This document shows, one piece after another, positions 8,693 through 16,448 of a stretch of 64,000 nucleotides of DNA. Location: the NCBI GenBank assembly GCA_910578975.1, contig CAJTRZ010000004.1, positions 1-64,000 of the forward strand, read 5' to 3'. Numbering within the stretch: the stretch's first letter is position 1; each line of letters begins with the position of its first letter. A program made the translations under genes and the position numbers. Under the pieces are notes generated by a model. The model worked only from the letters and a program-made list of their open reading frames with translations, made no database searches and was not told the DNA's origin. Source of the stretch: an uncultured Eubacterium sp. GTDB lineage: Bacteria; Bacillota; Clostridia; Lachnospirales; Lachnospiraceae.

Positions 8693-8730
8693 AAAGAACA
8701 TAGAGATGTTTAAATATCTCTATGTTCTTT
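8693..8730. terminator. Bidirectional terminator between the LiaF-like gene and the kinase-like gene
   Basis: A perfect 15-bp stem (8693-8707 with 8716-8730, arm AAAGAACATAGAGAT) with an 8-nt loop. It is T-rich on both 3' sides and lies between convergent genes, so it can serve both strands. Confidence 0.88.
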
Positions 8731-8738
8731 ATTATTTA

Positions 8739-9476
8739 TTAATATTCAATTACAGAAATCAGACTGTTTAATAATTCTTCTTCTCCTGAAATTTTCTTGC
8801 CAAGCCTTGCAGCTGCAACAATTGGAATCCAATTATGAACATAGCGGGAACTGGTATTGGTAATATCACAAAATTTTTTTAAATATATTTCTGCGTATTC
8901 CGGCATATTCATCAGCATCCATATATAAGTATGGGCAATATCTGCACTCGCACTACCTTGAGAAGCATGATTCCAGTCAACAATATACTCTTCATTATTT
9001 GAGATAACAATGTTATGTGGTGTGAAATTTCCGTGTACTAATTTGTTATGCTTTGGACAGGAATTCAACATATCCAAAAGGTCTATTTTTAGATCCTCAT
9101 TTAAACCAGCCATTTGAAGATAATCTGTTAATTTTTGCTTTTGAACGGGAAGTTTTGGACATTTAAATTTATGAATGGAGGTGTGAACTTCAATCATTTT
9201 ATCTAAGTATTTATCTATATTAACAGGGTCTTCCTTTATCATAGTAAATAATGTTTTCCATTGAACCGGTTCGGTCTTAAAAGTCCATTGGTCCTCTTGA
9301 TTTGTTACCTCTAATATAGAAGGAACTTTAACACCGGCGGATTCTACTTCTGTAGTAATAAAAGACTCAAGAAAAACCAGTCGTTTATCATATCCTTTAT
9401 TAAAAATTTTAAATGTATTTTCTCCATCTGAATAAATTTTATTATTTCGTCTTGTATTCATTAATTCTAAATTCAT
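8739..9476 (-). CDS. Aminoglycoside-phosphotransferase/choline-kinase fold protein with altered catalytic loop
   Basis: A 245-aa protein of the APH (phosphotransferase enzyme) superfamily. The catalytic loop reads HGNFTPHN at residues 148-155 and the metal-binding segment is IVDWNHA with Asp167, followed by SADIAHTYIWML. In typical members the loop is HGD-x4-N, and its Asp is the catalytic base. Here that position is Asn150, while Asn155 and Asp167 are kept. It may bind a nucleotide without efficient phosphotransfer, or use a different mechanism. The substrate is unknown and antibiotic resistance should not be assumed. It is a single gene, convergent with the LiaF-like gene and divergent from serS. 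Confidence 0.75.
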   Translation of the reverse strand: MNLELMNTRRNNKIYSDGENTFKIFNKGYDKRLVFLESFITTEVESAGVKVPSILEVTNQEDQWTFKTEPVQWKTLFTMIKEDPVNIDKYLDKMIEVHTSIHKFKCPKLPVQKQKLTDYLQMAGLNEDLKIDLLDMLNSCPKHNKLVHGNFTPHNIVISNNEEYIVDWNHASQGSASADIAHTYIWMLMNMPEYAEIYLKKFCDITNTSSRYVHNWIPIVAAARLGKKISGEEELLNSLISVIEY

Positions 9477-9558
9477 AAGTAAATCCCCTTAAATTATGAT
9501 TTTCACATGCTTCGACAAAAAATAGTATAACACATTTAGATAATGTTGGCTACAATCC

Positions 9559-9587
9559 TTGTAAAAATAAGGTGTTTGGGGTATAAT
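9559..9587 (+). promoter_or_regulatory. serS promoter
   Basis: TTGTAA (9559-9564), a 17-bp spacer and TATAAT (9582-9587). Transcription would start near 9594, giving a leader of about 50 nt. That is too short for a T-box, unlike many serS genes of Firmicutes. Confidence 0.75.
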
Positions 9588-9641
9588 CGTAATACCGTGT
9601 AAAAAAATATATTATATCTGTAGATAAAAGGGAGAAGTAAT

Positions 9642-10925
9642 ATGTTAGATATAAAATTTGTGAGAACTAATCCGGATATTGTGAAACAAAATATAAAAAA
9701 TAAATTTCAGGAGCATAAACTCCCATTAGTGGACGAGGTTATCGAGCTGGATAAGCGTAACCGTGAAATAAAAAAAGAAGTTGAGACTCTTCGTGCTGAA
9801 AAGAATAGTTTATCAAAACTGATTGGCGGCTTGATAAAAGAAGGAAAGAAAGATGAGGCTGAGGAAACGAAAGCGAAAGTAGCCGCAGGAAATGCGAAGA
9901 TTGATGAACTGACAAACGAAGAAAAAAATCTTGCAGAAGAAATTAAAAAGAGAATGATGGTTATTCCAAATATTATAGATCCATCGGTTCCTATTGGAAA
10001 AGACGACAGTGAAAATGTGGAATTAGAAAAATTTGGAGAGCCAGTAGTACCGGATTTTGAGGTTCCTTATCATACTGATATCATGGAACAGTTTCATGGA
10101 ATTGATTTGGAAGCGGCAAGAAATGTAGCAGGAAATGGATTCTATTATCTTATGGGAGATATTGCCAGACTTCATTCAGCTGTTATTTCATATGCAAGGG
10201 ATTTTATGATTGACAGAGGATTCACATATTGCGTACCACCTTTTATGATTCGAAGTAATGTCGTAACAGGCGTTATGAGTTTTGATGAAATGGATTCCAT
10301 GATGTATAAGATTGAGGGAGAAGATCTTTACTTAATTGGTACTAGCGAGCATTCAATGATTGGCAAGTTTATTGGAACACATACGAAAGAGGAACAACTT
10401 CCGTTTACACTTACAAGTTATTCACCATGTTTCCGTAAGGAAAAGGGTGCACACGGTATTGAAGAAAGAGGAGTATATCGTATTCACCAGTTTGAAAAAC
10501 AGGAGATGATAGTTATTTGTAAACCTGAGGATAGTATGACATGGTATGATAAACTTTGGAGAAATACTGTCGATTTATTCAGAAGTTTGGATATTCCGGT
10601 TCGTACATTGGAGTGTTGTTCAGGGGATTTAGCTGATCTTAAAGTGAAGTCTGTAGATGTTGAGGCATGGTCACCAAGACAACAGAAATACTTTGAAGTA
10701 GGCAGTTGCTCTAACTTAGGAGATGCTCAGGCAAGAAGACTTTCTATCAGAGTACGAGGAAAAGAAGGAAATTATTTTGCACATACTCTTAACAATACAG
10801 TAGTTGCTCCACCACGTATGTTAATTGCATTTTTAGAAAACAATCTTAATGAAGATGGAAGTGTAAGTATACCAGAAGCTTTGAGACCATATATGGGTGG
10901 ACTTGAGAAGATAGAAAAAAAATAA
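9642..10925 (+). CDS. serS: Seryl-tRNA synthetase
   Basis: Class II aminoacyl-tRNA synthetase that charges tRNA-Ser. The N-terminal ~105 residues form the Lys/Glu-rich antiparallel coiled coil that grips the tRNA long variable arm. The catalytic domain follows, with TSEHSM, the motif 2 region FRKEKGAHG, and motif 3 near the C-terminus (NNTVVAPPRMLIAFLENN). The 427-aa length is normal. The start at 9642 is preceded by AGGGAGAAG. A GC-rich palindrome and tRNA-Arg follow directly. Confidence 0.97.
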   Translation: MLDIKFVRTNPDIVKQNIKNKFQEHKLPLVDEVIELDKRNREIKKEVETLRAEKNSLSKLIGGLIKEGKKDEAEETKAKVAAGNAKIDELTNEEKNLAEEIKKRMMVIPNIIDPSVPIGKDDSENVELEKFGEPVVPDFEVPYHTDIMEQFHGIDLEAARNVAGNGFYYLMGDIARLHSAVISYARDFMIDRGFTYCVPPFMIRSNVVTGVMSFDEMDSMMYKIEGEDLYLIGTSEHSMIGKFIGTHTKEEQLPFTLTSYSPCFRKEKGAHGIEERGVYRIHQFEKQEMIVICKPEDSMTWYDKLWRNTVDLFRSLDIPVRTLECCSGDLADLKVKSVDVEAWSPRQQKYFEVGSCSNLGDAQARRLSIRVRGKEGNYFAHTLNNTVVAPPRMLIAFLENNLNEDGSVSIPEALRPYMGGLEKIEKK

Positions 10926-10931
10926 AAGTTT

Positions 10932-10955
10932 GCTTAGGAGATATATCTCCTAAGC
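10932..10955 (+). other. 24-bp perfect palindrome between serS and tRNA-Arg
   Basis: A 24-bp sequence at 10932-10955, starting GCTTAGGAGA and fully self-complementary, can form a hairpin right after serS. The T-run after it is poor, so termination would be incomplete. It may instead mark an mRNA end or processing point that allows read-through into the tRNA, for which no separate promoter is obvious. Confidence 0.55.
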
Positions 10956-10962
10956 TGTATTA

Positions 10963-11034
10963 GTTCCCTTAGTTAAATGGATATAACAAGTGCCTCCTAA
11001 GCACTAGTTGTGGGTTCGATTCCCGCAGGGAACA
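10963..11034 (+). tRNA. tRNA-Arg (anticodon CCT)
   Basis: A full cloverleaf can be folded. The acceptor GTTCCCT pairs with AGGGAAC. The anticodon stem AGTGC/GCACT holds the loop CTCCTAA, with anticodon CCT at 10996-10998 reading AGG. The T-arm GTGGG-TTCGATT-CCCGC has one G-U pair. The discriminator base is A and CCA is not encoded. Confidence 0.95.
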
Positions 11035-11061
11035 CTAGAAAATTAAATATGGAGAAAAGAG

Positions 11062-12075
11062 ATGGATTATATTGTAATGGATTTGGAATGGAACCAAAAT
11101 CCTTACGGAAAAACTAATCATTATCCGGATATTCCTTTTGAAATAATTGAAATCGGTGCGGTAAGAGTAACGGAGGACAGGCAGATAGTAGATTCTTATC
11201 AGCAGGTTATTCGTCCGAGAGTATATAAAAAACTTCATTATAAAATTCAAGAGATTACCCATTTCACAAATGAAGAATTAAGTCATGGAATGGATTTTAA
11301 AAGAGCCATTGTAGAATTTTTAGAATGGTGTGGTGATGATTACATGTTCTGTACCTGGGGGTCAATGGACTTAACTGAGTTACAGAAGAATATGCGGCAT
11401 TACAGGCTTGAGCGTATTTTGGATTTTCCATTGTTTTATGTGGACTTGCAGAAAATGTTTAGTCTAAGATACGACGATGGGCATATGAAGAGAACGCTTA
11501 TGAGTGCAGTTGAATATTTAGAAATTCCGGAAGATGGTGAGTTTCATAGGGCATTAAGTGATGCTTATTATACTGCAAAGGTCATGCAGGTAATGGATTT
11601 TGAAAAGTATAAAGGAAGGCTTTCCATAGATACTTTTTATCCACCAAGAATTAAAGAAGAAGAGATTTTTGTCAGGTTTGATCAATATACAAAGTTGGTT
11701 ACAAGGGAGTTTTTTGAGCGTGAGGAATTATTCAAGGATATAGATGTCAGTTCTATGCTTTGTAATCAGTGTGACAGACCATTAGAGATAATTATTGATT
11801 GGTTTTCCGATAGTGGAAAGACGTATTATTGTCTGGGAAAATGTCCGGAACATGGATATGTCAGAGGAAAAATAAGAGTAAAAAAATTAGAAGAAGATAG
11901 TTTTTATGCAATTAAGATTATGAAGTCTACAGATGAAGAGGGAGCAGATTCCATTCATGAAAAGCAGGAAAACATTCGAGAAAAGAGACGTGAGAGAAGA
12001 CAAAGGTCTCTTGAAAAAGAAATTGTCGTGGAAGAGATTTGGGAAGAAAGTGAAGAAGAAGACGACGATGATTAA
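11062..12075 (+). CDS. DEDDh-type 3'-5' exonuclease with zinc-ribbon-like C-terminus
   Basis: A 337-aa protein. Residues 1-185 form a DnaQ-like exonuclease: Exo I motif DLEWNQ (7-12) with Asp and Glu, Exo II around TWGSMDLTELQKN, and Exo III EFHRALSDAYYTAKVM with the His and Asp of the DEDDh class. The family includes KapD-like proteins that affect sporulation in Bacillus. The substrate (DNA or small RNA) cannot be told. The C-terminal part has CNQC and later two more Cys (YYCLGKCPEHG), suggesting a four-Cys metal site, then a Glu/Arg-rich region and a very acidic tail. The ribosome site GGAGAAAAGAG lies before ATG 11062. A strong terminator follows. Confidence 0.85.
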   Translation: MDYIVMDLEWNQNPYGKTNHYPDIPFEIIEIGAVRVTEDRQIVDSYQQVIRPRVYKKLHYKIQEITHFTNEELSHGMDFKRAIVEFLEWCGDDYMFCTWGSMDLTELQKNMRHYRLERILDFPLFYVDLQKMFSLRYDDGHMKRTLMSAVEYLEIPEDGEFHRALSDAYYTAKVMQVMDFEKYKGRLSIDTFYPPRIKEEEIFVRFDQYTKLVTREFFEREELFKDIDVSSMLCNQCDRPLEIIIDWFSDSGKTYYCLGKCPEHGYVRGKIRVKKLEEDSFYAIKIMKSTDEEGADSIHEKQENIREKRRERRQRSLEKEIVVEEIWEESEEEDDDD

Positions 12076-12076
12076 T

Positions 12077-12118
12077 AAAGAAGAGCTGTAAATCGAAAAA
12101 GATTCACAGCTCTTCTTT
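12077..12118. terminator. Bidirectional terminator after the exonuclease gene
   Basis: A 13-bp stem: AAAGAAGAGCTGT at 12077-12089 pairs with 12106-12118. Pairing can extend inwards with one mismatch. T-rich sequence lies on both 3' sides between convergent genes. Confidence 0.85.
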
Positions 12119-12132
12119 ATTTGATAAAATAC

Positions 12133-12870
12133 TTATTTTGTTTCTTTATAATTTTTAATAAGTGCATCTAATTCTTCAAGTAAGCAGTCAACTCTTCCAT
12201 AGAAAGAATCATTGTTTGCAGGGTTATCAAAATTATCCTTAATATCTTCAAGTGTATTAATAATATTATTTAATCTTTTTTTGCCACTTCCATTTAAATA
12301 TAAAAGATATCTGCTACGTTCATTTTCCTGAGGAGTCATCTTTTTAAGAACTACTTCCATGTTTGGTTTTTCACCGATAAAACGGTATGTAATAGAAGGC
12401 GAAGCATGGTTAAACAAGTTTTGAAGATAATAGATATCTCCTGTTTCTTTGTAATATTTCCACGCAAACGTTTTACGCATTGTCTGAGCACCGATGGAAC
12501 TTAATCCAATCTTGTGCCCTGCAGCACGAAGAACTCTGTAAGCCTGTTCTCTTGAAACAGGTTTATTTGCGGTGTTGTGACCTAAGATGAGATAAGCCTC
12601 AGGGTCTTTTCCCATTGTAAATTCACTAATCGTCTTTTGTAAATCTTTTGGAATAGAAAACGTATTCTTTATGTTTTTAGTTCCAATCTCTACAGTAATT
12701 TCTTTTTTGTCTGTAACATCTTTATTCTTAAAAGCAAGAATATCCTGGAGCTGAAGCCCTGTTCCAACACCAAGTTCAAACATAATGTAGTACTTGTAAT
12801 CAACTTGTTTTAATGTTTCCCCAAATAATTGTAAAGTTTTTTCGTCTTTAATAGGTGCAACCCAATTCAT
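12133..12870 (-). CDS. Tyrosine-recombinase-fold protein lacking key catalytic residues
   Basis: A 245-aa protein recognisable as the catalytic domain of a phage integrase/Xer-type recombinase, without the N-terminal core-binding domain. The order of blocks fits: GTGLQLQDIL (normally TGLR-x-SEL), QTMRKTFA (normally H-x-LRHTFA), and LFNHASPSITYRFIG (normally LGH-x6-T-x2-Y). At the key positions it has Gln40 in place of Arg I, Gln129 in place of the His/Lys-box His, and Phe164 where the nucleophilic Tyr aligns. Tyr162 is nearby but off register. Arg132 is kept. It may be a DNA-binding protein that no longer recombines. A ~75-aa C-terminal helical tail is added. It lies downstream of dacF with a 21-bp gap, so the two probably share a transcript. 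Confidence 0.72.
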   Translation of the reverse strand: MNWVAPIKDEKTLQLFGETLKQVDYKYYIMFELGVGTGLQLQDILAFKNKDVTDKKEITVEIGTKNIKNTFSIPKDLQKTISEFTMGKDPEAYLILGHNTANKPVSREQAYRVLRAAGHKIGLSSIGAQTMRKTFAWKYYKETGDIYYLQNLFNHASPSITYRFIGEKPNMEVVLKKMTPQENERSRYLLYLNGSGKKRLNNIINTLEDIKDNFDNPANNDSFYGRVDCLLEELDALIKNYKETK

Positions 12871-12891
12871 ATTAATACCTCCTAAATTTAT

Positions 12892-14265
12892 TTAGCGATT
12901 GCGTCGTCTTTTCAAGGCTCTTATTCTGTTAAGTTTTCTGCGATGTAACATGATAGCAGTTAAAATTGAAACAATGATAATAACAACAAAAATAATGATA
13001 ATGATTGTTAATAAAACTGGCTTATTTGTTTTCTTTGTTTCTGCTTGTGTTGTTTTTTCCTTTTTTGTAGGAGCAACGTTATTTTCTGTTTTTGATTCTG
13101 TTTCCGTAGAAATTTCTTTTTCAGAAGTTGAACCTAAGTTTATATATTTCATTTTTGCTGAACCCATAATATGATTTCCATATTTATAAGTAATGGTAGC
13201 AAAAGAATCATCAGTTAAGTGAAAGGATACTTCAGTATCTAAATCTGCGATAGATACACCCTTAGGAACCATGATAAAGGTATCTTTGTCTACAGTTATT
13301 GTTTTATCAGTAGTTGCAAATGGTGACGCAAGATTATCGAATGCGTTTGTATTAAATCTAGTATCATTTTCAAAAATATTTAAAGACTCGAAGTTATCAA
13401 AACCGTAATCCAATAATTTTTTTGTATCTTCAAAAACCACATCTCCATCTGATTTTAAGACAACGCAAATCAGAGGAACATTTCCACGTTTTGCGTATGT
13501 TACAAGACATTTTCCTGCCTGATCGGTATATCCGGTTTTACCGCCAATTACATCAGCGTCAAAGTATTGGCTGGTAGGATGTATCATCATATGTCTTTGA
13601 ATGGATGGATAAGGTTTTTTTCTCTTATTATTGGCAGGTATGGTGTACTCTGTTGCATGAATAACATCTAAAAATGCAGGATACTGTATGGCATCGTTCA
13701 TAATCATTGCCATATCATATGCTGTTACAAAATGATTATCATCATGTAATCCGTTTGCATTTGCAAAATGTGTATCTGTAGCACCTGCCTGTTTTGCCCT
13801 GTCGTTCATTAATTTTGTAAAGTTTTCAGTACTTCCGGAAATATGTTCTGCCAGAGCAGTTGCAGTTTCATTGGCAGAAGCAAGCATTAAAGCATAAAGA
13901 CCATCTTTTACAGTCATTTTTTCGCCGACCTTACAGTCAATGTTGGAATCTTCCCATGTTAAACTTTCAATATTTTTTTTTGAATAAATAATTTCCTCAT
14001 TCATTTTGCAGTTTTCCAAGGTGAGTAATGCAGTCATAATTTTTGTAATGCTTGCCGGATACATTTTTTTATGAGAGTCTTTCTCATATAAAATGGTACC
14101 GGTAATCGGATTTATTAATATGGCTGACTTTCCAACAATATCAGGAGCCTTCGGAAATGTCTGTTTTGTATCTGCATAAGTGGTTGTGTTGTATATATTT
14201 GTGGCTTGTCCTATTACAGATAGAAGCATCACAAAAGAAACAATATATGTTATAATTTTCTTCAT
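12892..14265 (-). CDS. D-alanyl-D-alanine carboxypeptidase (peptidase S11, DacF/PBP5-like)
   Basis: Removes the terminal D-Ala of peptidoglycan pentapeptides outside the cell. An N-terminal signal sequence covers about 1-31. The three penicillin-binding motifs are Ser72-x-x-Lys75 (PASITK), Ser130-Ala-Asn132 and Lys243-Thr-Gly245. A beta-rich C-terminal domain follows, then a Thr/Lys/Glu-rich linker (about 380-410) and a transmembrane helix (about 415-440) with an Arg/Lys-rich cytosolic end. That anchor is a true membrane helix, unlike the amphipathic tail of PBP5. The 457-aa length agrees with the family plus this anchor. The start follows AGAAGAGGA. The integrase-like gene is next in the unit. 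Confidence 0.93.
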   Translation of the reverse strand: MKKIITYIVSFVMLLSVIGQATNIYNTTTYADTKQTFPKAPDIVGKSAILINPITGTILYEKDSHKKMYPASITKIMTALLTLENCKMNEEIIYSKKNIESLTWEDSNIDCKVGEKMTVKDGLYALMLASANETATALAEHISGSTENFTKLMNDRAKQAGATDTHFANANGLHDDNHFVTAYDMAMIMNDAIQYPAFLDVIHATEYTIPANNKRKKPYPSIQRHMMIHPTSQYFDADVIGGKTGYTDQAGKCLVTYAKRGNVPLICVVLKSDGDVVFEDTKKLLDYGFDNFESLNIFENDTRFNTNAFDNLASPFATTDKTITVDKDTFIMVPKGVSIADLDTEVSFHLTDDSFATITYKYGNHIMGSAKMKYINLGSTSEKEISTETESKTENNVAPTKKEKTTQAETKKTNKPVLLTIIIIIFVVIIIVSILTAIMLHRRKLNRIRALKRRRNR

Positions 14266-14362
14266 AAAAATCCTCTTCTTAAAAAAATATGTCTCATATT
14301 ATTTTACAAAAAACAAAATAAAAAATCAACAGTATATAATTATAATAAATGCAATTTTATAT

Positions 14363-14406
14363 AAAAAAGCTGCTGCTACAAAACTTTATTTTTGTAACAG
14401 CTTTTC
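14363..14406 (-). terminator. Terminator of the V-ATPase operon
   Basis: Read on the minus strand, AAAAGCTGTTACAAAA pairs with TTTTGTA...CAGCTTTT with a small bulge, followed by a T-run. It lies directly after the last operon gene (subunit D). Confidence 0.75.
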
Positions 14407-14420
14407 TAAAATATATTTAT

Positions 14421-15035
14421 TTAATTAACTCTTGACTTGATTACCTTTAGTCTTGTAAATTCTTCCCGTTCTTTTTCTTCGAGGGCGTTTTCTATCGTCC
14501 TAACAAGAACTTCATAATTAGGTATGGTAATATTTTGTAATGCATTTGCACGTTTTTGAGTCTTTTTTATATTATAAGCAAGGCGGTATGCAGCGTTTTC
14601 TATCATAGAAAGTCTTATGGTTAAGTCTTTAACTCTTTCAAAACAAGCTTTTGCCTTATCTAAAGATTCTGTTGTCCCATAAAAGGAATAAACAGGATTT
14701 CGAACTTCTTCCACATGCTTTACTAAGGGGATTTCTGCACCCATAACACTTCGGGTCTTAATATGAATATCCTCTTCAGGCATTACATTGAATGCGAAGG
14801 TTTCAACATTTCGAATCCCAAGCTCAATATTTGCTTTTTCTAAGGCTGAATAAGCAGCTGTAAATGTCTTATCTATTTCAGACTGAATAGTATCAGCCTT
14901 TTCTGTCAGGTTCATAATCTCTCTAATAAGAATATTACGTTTTTTATCCATCAGTTCATATCCCTGACGGGCGAGTGCCAATGAACTTTTGGCAGCCATT
15001 AGATTTCCTTTGGTAGGTACTGTATTTAAGTTCAT
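14421..15035 (-). CDS. ntpD: V-type ATP synthase/ATPase subunit D
   Basis: Central-stalk (rotor shaft) subunit that sits inside the A3B3 head and, with F, couples ATP hydrolysis to the membrane ring. The protein of 204 aa begins MNLNTVPTKGNLMAAKSSLALARQGYELMDKKR, the conserved start of subunit D. Long N- and C-terminal helices form an antiparallel coiled coil. It is the last gene of the operon, 15 bp after subunit B. Confidence 0.95.
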   Translation of the reverse strand: MNLNTVPTKGNLMAAKSSLALARQGYELMDKKRNILIREIMNLTEKADTIQSEIDKTFTAAYSALEKANIELGIRNVETFAFNVMPEEDIHIKTRSVMGAEIPLVKHVEEVRNPVYSFYGTTESLDKAKACFERVKDLTIRLSMIENAAYRLAYNIKKTQKRANALQNITIPNYEVLVRTIENALEEKEREEFTRLKVIKSRVN

Positions 15036-15050
15036 AATAAAACCTCGTAA

Positions 15051-16436
15051 TTAATTTTCTGACAGTACATCATAGTACTTACTTAAAATTTTCGTATCGA
15101 TTCTGTCTAGTTCTTCTTTTGGAAGAATATGAAGTAATTTCCAGCCAAGATTAAGTGTCTCGATAATATTTCTGTTTATACCAAGCCCCTGGCCTACAAA
15201 TTCAGCTTCGAAAGCTTTACCAAATTCAAGGTATTTTTTATCAGTCGGTGATAATTCATCTTCACCGATAACAGAGGCAAGAGCTCTGGCATCTCCAACC
15301 TTGGCATAAGCGGAAAACAGCTGGTTTGCGATATCCTGATGATCGTCTCTTGTGAATCCTTCACCAATGCCGTCTTTCATAAGGCGGGAAAGAGACGGAA
15401 GTACATTAATTGGAGGGTATATGCCTTGTCCGTTAAGAGAGCGGTCTAATGTAATCTGTCCCTCAGTAATATATCCGGTTAAGTCAGGAATCGGGTGGGT
15501 AATATCGTCGTTTGGCATTGTTAAAATTGGAATCTGTGTTACCGAACCTTTTGCATCCTTAATAATTCCTGCACGTTCGTAGATTGTAGCAAGTTCACTG
15601 TATAAATATCCGGGATAACCTTTTCTGGAAGGAATTTCACCTTTAGAGGATGATACTTCACGCATGGCTTCGGCATAGGTTGTCATATCCGTAAGAATAA
15701 CCAAAATATGCATATCTTTTTCATAAGCCAGATATTCTGCAACAGTCAAAGCTACTTTTGGTGTAATCAGACGTTCTACGACAGGATCGTTTGCCATATT
15801 AAGAAACATTACTGTATGTTCTAATGCCCCAGACTCTTCAAAAGATTTTTTGAAAAAGTCGGCCACGTCATTTTTTACACCCATAGCGGCAAAAACAATG
15901 GCAAAATCTTCATCAGTGTCATCTCCTAAAGAAGACTGATTTACTAACTGGGCAGCCAGCTGGTCATGTGGAAGCCCGTTTCCTGAAAAAATAGGAAGTT
16001 TCTGTCCACGTATCAGCGTTGTAAGTCCGTCAATGGCAGAAATACCTGTTCTGATATAGTTTCGAGGGTATTCCCGGCTGACCGGATTTAAAGGCATACC
16101 GTTTACATCACGTTTTTCGCCACTGACAGGTGGAAGCCCATCAATTGGTTTTCCGATACCGTTGAGAGTTCTTCCTAAGATATCGGAAGAGAGGGAAACC
16201 TCCATAGGATGTCCGGTCAATTTCGTATGAGTGTTAGAGAGGGACATTCCTTCCGAGCCTTCAAATACCTGTATGATAGCTTTATCTTCATATATTTCGA
16301 TAATACGACCGAGACGCTTTTCGTCTCCGTCATTCATTTTAAATTCGACGATTTCATCAAAGGCTGCATTCTCTACACCTTCTAAAACAACCAACGGACC
16401 GTTAATTTCACTTAGTCCTAAATACTCAATAGCCAT
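15051..16436 (-). CDS. ntpB: V-type ATPase subunit B (regulatory nucleotide-binding)
   Basis: Non-catalytic head subunit of the V1/A1 sector, 461 aa. The family start EYLGLSEINGPLVVLEGV is followed by an F1-like central domain. It lacks a full P-loop, as expected for B, and has the conserved stretches GDARALASVIGEDELSP and PSLSRLMKDGIGEGFTR. It lies 12 bp downstream of subunit A with its own GGAGG-type ribosome site. Confidence 0.97.
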   Translation of the reverse strand: MAIEYLGLSEINGPLVVLEGVENAAFDEIVEFKMNDGDEKRLGRIIEIYEDKAIIQVFEGSEGMSLSNTHTKLTGHPMEVSLSSDILGRTLNGIGKPIDGLPPVSGEKRDVNGMPLNPVSREYPRNYIRTGISAIDGLTTLIRGQKLPIFSGNGLPHDQLAAQLVNQSSLGDDTDEDFAIVFAAMGVKNDVADFFKKSFEESGALEHTVMFLNMANDPVVERLITPKVALTVAEYLAYEKDMHILVILTDMTTYAEAMREVSSSKGEIPSRKGYPGYLYSELATIYERAGIIKDAKGSVTQIPILTMPNDDITHPIPDLTGYITEGQITLDRSLNGQGIYPPINVLPSLSRLMKDGIGEGFTRDDHQDIANQLFSAYAKVGDARALASVIGEDELSPTDKKYLEFGKAFEAEFVGQGLGINRNIIETLNLGWKLLHILPKEELDRIDTKILSKYYDVLSEN

Positions 16437-16448
16437 GTAAGCACCTCC

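Noticed and set aside
8739..9476. Aminoglycoside resistance gene
   Set aside because: Only the superfamily fold is shared. The catalytic Asp is replaced and nothing indicates an aminoglycoside substrate.
9588..9641. T-box leader upstream of serS
   Set aside because: The leader is only about 50 nt and lacks the T-box sequence and stem I.
12133..12870. Evidence of an integrated prophage
   Set aside because: Only a degenerate recombinase-like gene is present. No att repeats, structural or replication genes surround it.
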